DNA of 57,712 nucleotides, from assembly GCA_019155205.2 (NCBI GenBank), contig JAHNZQ020000004.1, forward strand, positions 423,156 through 480,867, given 5' to 3'. The translations under genes and the position numbers were made by a program. Below the pieces are notes generated by a model. The model did not search any database and had not been told where the DNA came from. It worked only from the letters and a program-made list of their open reading frames with translations. Position 1 is the first letter of the stretch. Each line of letters starts with the position of its first letter. This document shows, one piece after another, positions 52,764 through 57,712 of the stretch. The DNA is from Gracilaria vermiculophylla. Lineage: Eukaryota; Rhodophyta; Florideophyceae; Gracilariales; Gracilariaceae.

Positions 52764-55700
52764 CCCCGCGCAAATCCGCCCGCGCCGCCTGCCCGCCGCA
52801 CACGCCGCTGCGCCGCGCGCACAGTCCGCCGTCCGCCCACGCCGTGCTACACCAAAAAATACACTGCCGCCCGTTTTGCGGCTGCCAAACCGTGCATCAC
52901 GCCCCCCCACGTGCGTCGCCGTCCGCGCAACGCCGCGCGCCTTGCCACCCGCGAGACAGCCGTACCCGCCCTCCCCGCTGCACACTGCGCCGCTCCCCGT
53001 GCACCTCCCCGTTCACCCACCCCATTCGCCACTCTCACGTCTGTGGCTCGCGCCGTGTGCGCCCTCACGTTACCCGCGGCGCTCAAAACTTCCGCACCAC
53101 CCCCCTCTCGCCTCTCTACGCTTCATCTCGCCACCCGTGTTGCACCATTCCTACAGTACACCCACCATGGCAGCGCACTTCCAAGTAACCAATTGCTGTT
53201 GCGTGCCACGCCACCACCGCACATGACGAAAACTTTACTTCTCTCACGAGAAACAGCCCGCGCGTCGCTGCTGACATGTCTCGCTGTCACTCAAACACAA
53301 TGCACCCAACGCCAAGTTTCGAAGCAGTCTGCCGTACCACCACTGTAAATAATGCTTGCACATCCTATTTTTAATCGTGCTGCCGCCGTCTCAAAGCATT
53401 ATATTGAGTCGCTGCCTGCCCAATCGCCCACGTTCTCTGCGCAGCAACTCCCGCTTTCCGACCGCTTTCCATTTGCACCACTTGCCCGCACACTCTTGAG
53501 ACACACCCAGCTGCACGCCTCTGAATCAACACCCGCGTCTTGCCCACACCCGCAACCGCAATATGTCAACGGCCGTTTGCCGTTGCCGTGCACCACTGCA
53601 GACGCCGCGCAATGTGTCAGCATCCACAGCCGCCATTGTGGCCATGCCACATTGTTCACACTGTCGTTCGGCGAACGAACAACGCCGATGAGCGTCGCAA
53701 AATAGGGCCACACCTGCGTATGAAACACCAAACTTCAAATCCTCCATCCATCTGGAGTAAGCAAGCCATAGTTGGAATTAAACTTTACAACGCAGCGCTG
53801 AGAAACAACATGGTTTGCCCGCTTGTACTGCCTCTCAACGTCTGTACCCCGCGAAATAAGTACCCCAATGAGACAGCCGCCATCGCCGCAAATAAGCAAA
53901 TCACCTCGTCGGTGAAAACGCGTGCCCTGCACGGATCAGAAACGCCCAATTGAGAAACAACACAGCGGAAAAAAATAAACTGTTCACCGGTTGCTTCGCG
54001 TCGGCTCGCCTATCTAATTTTGGTGTACAGCTTTAGAAAGCCGGCTTACACAACTGGGAATGGCAACTATGGACACGCACCGCCACACAACAAAACGTGT
54101 CCGTTGCAGCAGTACAGCTCGATAAATTCCATTTCGACGTCCGCTTAAAACCTAACTTCCAAATTACAGCGATGCTTTTGCATCTCCAGAGTTGTGCGCA
54201 TTCACATCGAAAGACCTGTCTGATGCAATTCCACCCTCATATACTTTTCTGCGTATGCTTCTGAATATCGATCAATTTGCTTCTTTGCACTGTTTGGCGT
54301 CGATATCTTTACATACACATCAACACGGTCTAACAATACTGTCATTTTCTTCCACCTTGCCCCTGATTGCCTACTCTGACCATTCTGATAGTCTATCAAT
54401 TAACTTTACTTCCACTCCAGCTCTGCAGTCCGGCACACAAGTTAGATTCCTAAGCGATTAAAATTTGATACAACTTCCTCGAGGCTTCGCTTGCCCACAC
54501 TTTCGGCATTCTTGTACGGCAACTTCTCCTCAAGACTCTACTAAACTTTTGACCATTTGAGTACTGACGCAAAACAGCAGCTCTTCAGACATTCGGCGCT
54601 TTTCAAAATTGCAATGTATTTTTAGCCAAGTCCCACACGAGAATTTTTGAAAAATCTTCACAGCCACAAAAAGCACGAGCCTTGCAATATCTTCAAACCC
54701 AACATGCAGAGTGAACTTCATGTGCCACTCGTATGACCAACGATAGGGTTTTGCAGCTCTGCCGGCTCCAAGTCCTACCGTGCTCGCTGTAAGGGTCAAA
54801 GCTGTGAACGGGCTGATGTAGATTCCTTGTTTTGGTGCTATACATTATTTGTTAGACTCTCGATGATCTCATCTAGCTCATGGCGCGCAAACAGAACGAC
54901 AAAAATAGGTTTTGTGGTGGAAAGACTATATTCTTTCGAGAACAGCAGTGTTTTCGTGGATCACAACTTTTGCAAGTGCCCCGTTCGAAGCCTACAGTAA
55001 ATTTGAAAACTATAAATACACCATTCGTAGGAACGACTCTGACAAATATAGAAGGACAGAATCCGAAAACGTCTAGATTTGGAACAATATTATGCCTGAA
55101 ACCCAGAAAGCATTTTCTAGTTTTAGAACGCCCACCGACGAGAAACAGGCTGGTATATTTGTAACGATAAAAACCTCAAGTTCTAAGATAAGCATCTCAA
55201 AATCTGTTAAGAAAGTGTACGCAGTTTAACTGATGCCAACAAGGCTCTGCAGTATCTAGTCGCCGCTTGACCAAAACGGCATCTAGTGCTCTTGTAGAAC
55301 ACCATCTATAGTATAGTGGCATATACAGAAAAGTTCTCAAAAGTTCTGGTTCGATGGAACACTGCCTTACTTACAAAGTATGGACATACAAACAGGTTTA
55401 CTCTTGGTTGCCTGCCTGCGCTCTCTCAAAAAGAGGCATTCGGAAATTTTTGAAAAGCTTACCACGTCCTCAACTTTGACTGCAACTTTCGCGAACTTGC
55501 GTCAAGCCCATAGATAAGCGCATCGGCGGAGGCAGCCGCCGAATCCTTTTATTTTTTTTCAACTTCAGCACCTCTGATGATGTCTTCACGCGATTATTGC
55601 CTCAATATCATCGCCCAATTCGCTTTTTCGGGTTTCACTCAATTATTTATTACCCGATGCAACAAATACATTCAAAAGATTTTTCCAACATATAATAAAA

Positions 55701-56136
55701 ATTTCCGCAAAGCTTTAGTTCTCTAGGATTGTGACACAGGTTTTCGTCATGCAGTGAGTCGATTACTAAAGACATCTAAAACAATTACGGTGATTTTTAT
55801 ATCGCGATATGGTCGATTTCTCAGTAAACCAAAAATGCAACAATGTAAAAACAGAGTAGGAAAAGAAAAACAATATGGAGCATTGATGTTTTCAGTGGCT
55901 GCGTATCTACTTAAAATATGTGGGAGTACTCGAGCTTTCCATTTTTGAGCTCTAACATCAAATAAACTAAAAATCTACTTTTCATGCTTCAAAACAATTG
56001 CCCGTTTTTTTGATGACAAACCCAACTTGCAAAATTATGAGCTGAAATTAGGTTCCAAGGTGTTAATTCATGAGAAATCAAACGACGTAGCAAAATTTAA
56101 TTTTGTTATTTACGGTTCAAATTAATTTTCAATATA
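52764..56136. other. Spacer: C/A-rich then AT-rich, no confirmed gene
   Basis: 53000-53950 is strongly C-over-G and A-over-T on the plus strand; ORFs there (for example 53352-53705) have no domain. From 54000 the composition returns to AT-rich. ORFs at 54530-54799 (minus) and 54880-55164 (plus) are not recognised. Confidence 0.45.
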
Positions 56137-57323
56137 CAGGGGGGGGCCTCGCAATAGTGCCACTTTGAGCAGTACCGTCCTCTAAATAGTGCCACCCTTG
56201 CTAACGCGGCACACTTTGGCGGGAGATGTAGGAGCACTGCTCACAAACAGGGCAAATACGACCGCGAAATGATCTGAAGATCTCCAAGCGGCGCCATCCG
56301 CTCTCCCCGACAAGAGGCAGCAGCCGCAATGATATCGCCATCATCTCATCCCATCAAAAAGAGAACCAGACTCACCATCGGTCAGCAAATTCAAATTGCT
56401 CGAATGCTTTCAACAGGATGTAATGCATCAACCGTTATGCGTCAGTTCTCCATATCCCGACGCACTGTTACCAACATTAAACGCACCACAGATCATTTTC
56501 TCCAACATGAACAAAACAATCCATTACCTCTGCACTCCAAAACTATACGCTCACCACCATTTCAGGCGATAGAGAAGAATGTTCTCAAGTTTTTACAGAT
56601 TGCCAGATCTGCAAAATTACCAGTCACCAAAAGTGTTATCCGGGAGAAAACACTTATGGCTCGCGATCGGCTACTATTAACATCTGACTTTGAGCAACGC
56701 AAAAGTAAGTTGGAACAATTTCGGGTTTCCAATGGATGAGTATCAAAGTTTGTCAAGCGGTATGCGCTTCGATCCGTTTCATTGTCTGGAGAAGCTGGGA
56801 GCGTATCGGCAGAAAAAATAGATGCCGAAATGAGGTTGTTACGAGAAAACCTGAAGCACTACGACATTGAATGTATCTTTAACGTTGACGAGACAGGATT
56901 GTTCTACAAACGTCTCCCACGAAGAACATATTTAGCTTTTCACGAATCCCGCGAGTCTGTTTGAGGCACCAAAGCAATGAAAGCCAAGGACAGAATTATG
57001 ACCTACGTTTGTACCAACGCGGACGGATCTGCAAAAGCCGCAATGGCTATTATCGGTACCGCAAAGAATCCTCGTTGCTTCTGCTTGGGGTCACCTCCAG
57101 TTCCTTATTTAAGTCAAAAGAACGCATGGTCGGATACTACAACATTTCGGAGGTGGTTTCTTAGCATCTTCCTCTCATTTGTACGAAAGTTTACATCTTG
57201 CCTATGTGTCCTCCTCATTGATGATTGCGGCCCACATGCTGCTGATTAGGTGGACATAAGAAGGCAAGTACAGATACTCACCCTCCTTTCGAACTGCACA
57301 TCACTTCATCAACCTATGGACAT
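56137..57323 (+). mobile_element. pogo/Tigger-type DNA transposon, right end missing
   Basis: The left end CAGGGGGGGGCCTCGCAATA follows TA (56135-56136), as expected for Tc1/mariner-pogo elements that duplicate TA. AATAGTGCCAC occurs twice within the first 75 bases. A transposase remnant follows. The right end is replaced by an LTR at 57324. Confidence 0.82.
56329..57323 (+). pseudogene. pogo-like transposase (CENP-B type HTH plus DDE_1), truncated
   Basis: ATG at 56329. The first helix-turn-helix is TRLTIGQQIQIARMLSTGCN with VMRQFSISRRTVTNIKR; the second (CENP-B-type) spans KNVLKFLQIARSAKLPVTKS to LEQFRVSNG. DDE_1 begins with IECIFNVDETGLFYKRLP (first Asp), and VLLIDDCGPHAAD has the second. 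TSLHQPMDI at about 57295-57322 has the third. Stops TGA 56737-56739, TGA 56962-56964 and TAG 57247-57249 are all in one frame, without frameshift, so decay is by point mutation. The sequence is cut by the LTR just after QPMD. Confidence 0.9.
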
Positions 57324-57712
57324 TGTGGTACTGTCAGCCCTCCTGTCGAGGTAGTAAAGCACAACGTCCGTTAGGAGTATTTAGTGACTCCAAAGGCGCG
57401 TATTCCTAAAGGTGGTCTCCGGTATCCGCTGTCGCGAGCCGGGGGAATTCTGAAAGGGATCCGCAAACACCAAGCGGAGGGGAAGGTTCACTGGGCGGAA
57501 AATGCTCTTACAGGCGATGCTATGATGCGTCCTGGGGATCGGCGGCTTAGAAACCTGCGTGAATAGACAAGAGACTCCAACCGGTAAATGTAGAAGAAGA
57601 CTCAAGGGTGCTTGTCTTTACTTCCCCAGAGGTGGAGCTCAACCGGCAGCTTAAATATCTAGCCGGGAGCCCGCCTCGGCAGGTCGCACTACTGTGCTAA
57701 TTACCTGCATAA
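57324..57712 (-). repeat. Family A LTR inserted in the pogo transposase (partial, right edge)
   Basis: Minus-strand orientation; ends GTACCACA at 57324. It is very similar to 19899-20449 and 6692-7244 over the 389 bp available. No gag lies to its left, so it is either a solo LTR or the 3' LTR of an element to the right of the window. Confidence 0.85.

Noticed and set aside
49728..52803. Several ORFs of 200-540 codons in the GC island
   Set aside because: At this GC content stops are rare in all frames; the translations are Arg/Ala/Pro low complexity and overlap one another and the real zinc-finger gene.
1..57712. CRISPR arrays, bacterial operons, ribosome binding sites
   Set aside because: The window is eukaryotic; no regularly spaced repeats or operon structure were seen.

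Overview
The window looks like nuclear DNA from a transposon-rich eukaryote. It has LTR retrotransposons of the Ty3/gypsy (chromovirus) and Ty1/copia groups, PIF/Harbinger, PiggyBac-like and pogo/Tigger DNA transposons, spacers, a 100-N assembly gap, and one clearly intact host-type gene: an uninterrupted C2H2 zinc-finger reading frame in a very GC-rich island. A compact intronless gene inside a sea of LTR elements would suit a multicellular red alga of the Chondrus type, but this is inference; other repeat-rich protists are not excluded.

Layout, left to right. 1-7244: minus-strand chromovirus of family A, cut by the window edge, with a plus-strand (antisense) ORF downstream of pol. 9340-11207: PiggyBac-like transposase pseudogene. 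12585-13442: broken Myb/SANT-like coiled-coil gene into which a minus-strand gypsy element of family B (13443-18614, 205-bp LTRs) is set; about 240 bp of the host gene is repeated on both sides. 19899-28600: plus-strand copy of family A with both LTRs and again an antisense ORF after pol. 30914-31490: solo LTR of family A. 31806-40655: copia element with 134-bp LTRs and a TTTAC target duplication, itself split by a 561-bp insertion and by a 3.8-kb Harbinger transposon. 40852-46980: nearly intact gypsy element of family B with 485-bp LTRs, its 3' LTR split by another LTR-like insertion that contains the gap. 49600-53000: GC island with the zinc-finger gene on the minus strand. 56137-57323: pogo transposon truncated by a further family A LTR running off the right edge.

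Most elements are dead. Frameshifts, stops or lost catalytic residues are visible in nearly all; the 40.9-47.0 kb element is the best preserved, with one in-frame stop and one gag/pol frame break. The most unusual signal is that two diverged copies of family A keep a Pro/Ala-rich ORF on the strand opposite pol, with its C-terminal end conserved although each copy has its own frameshift. The nesting lets relative ages be read: copia element first, then the 561-bp and Harbinger insertions into it; gypsy family B at 40.9 kb, then the copia-type LTR inside its 3' LTR; pogo, then the family A LTR.

All similarity and percentage statements were made by eye; no database or alignment program was available.
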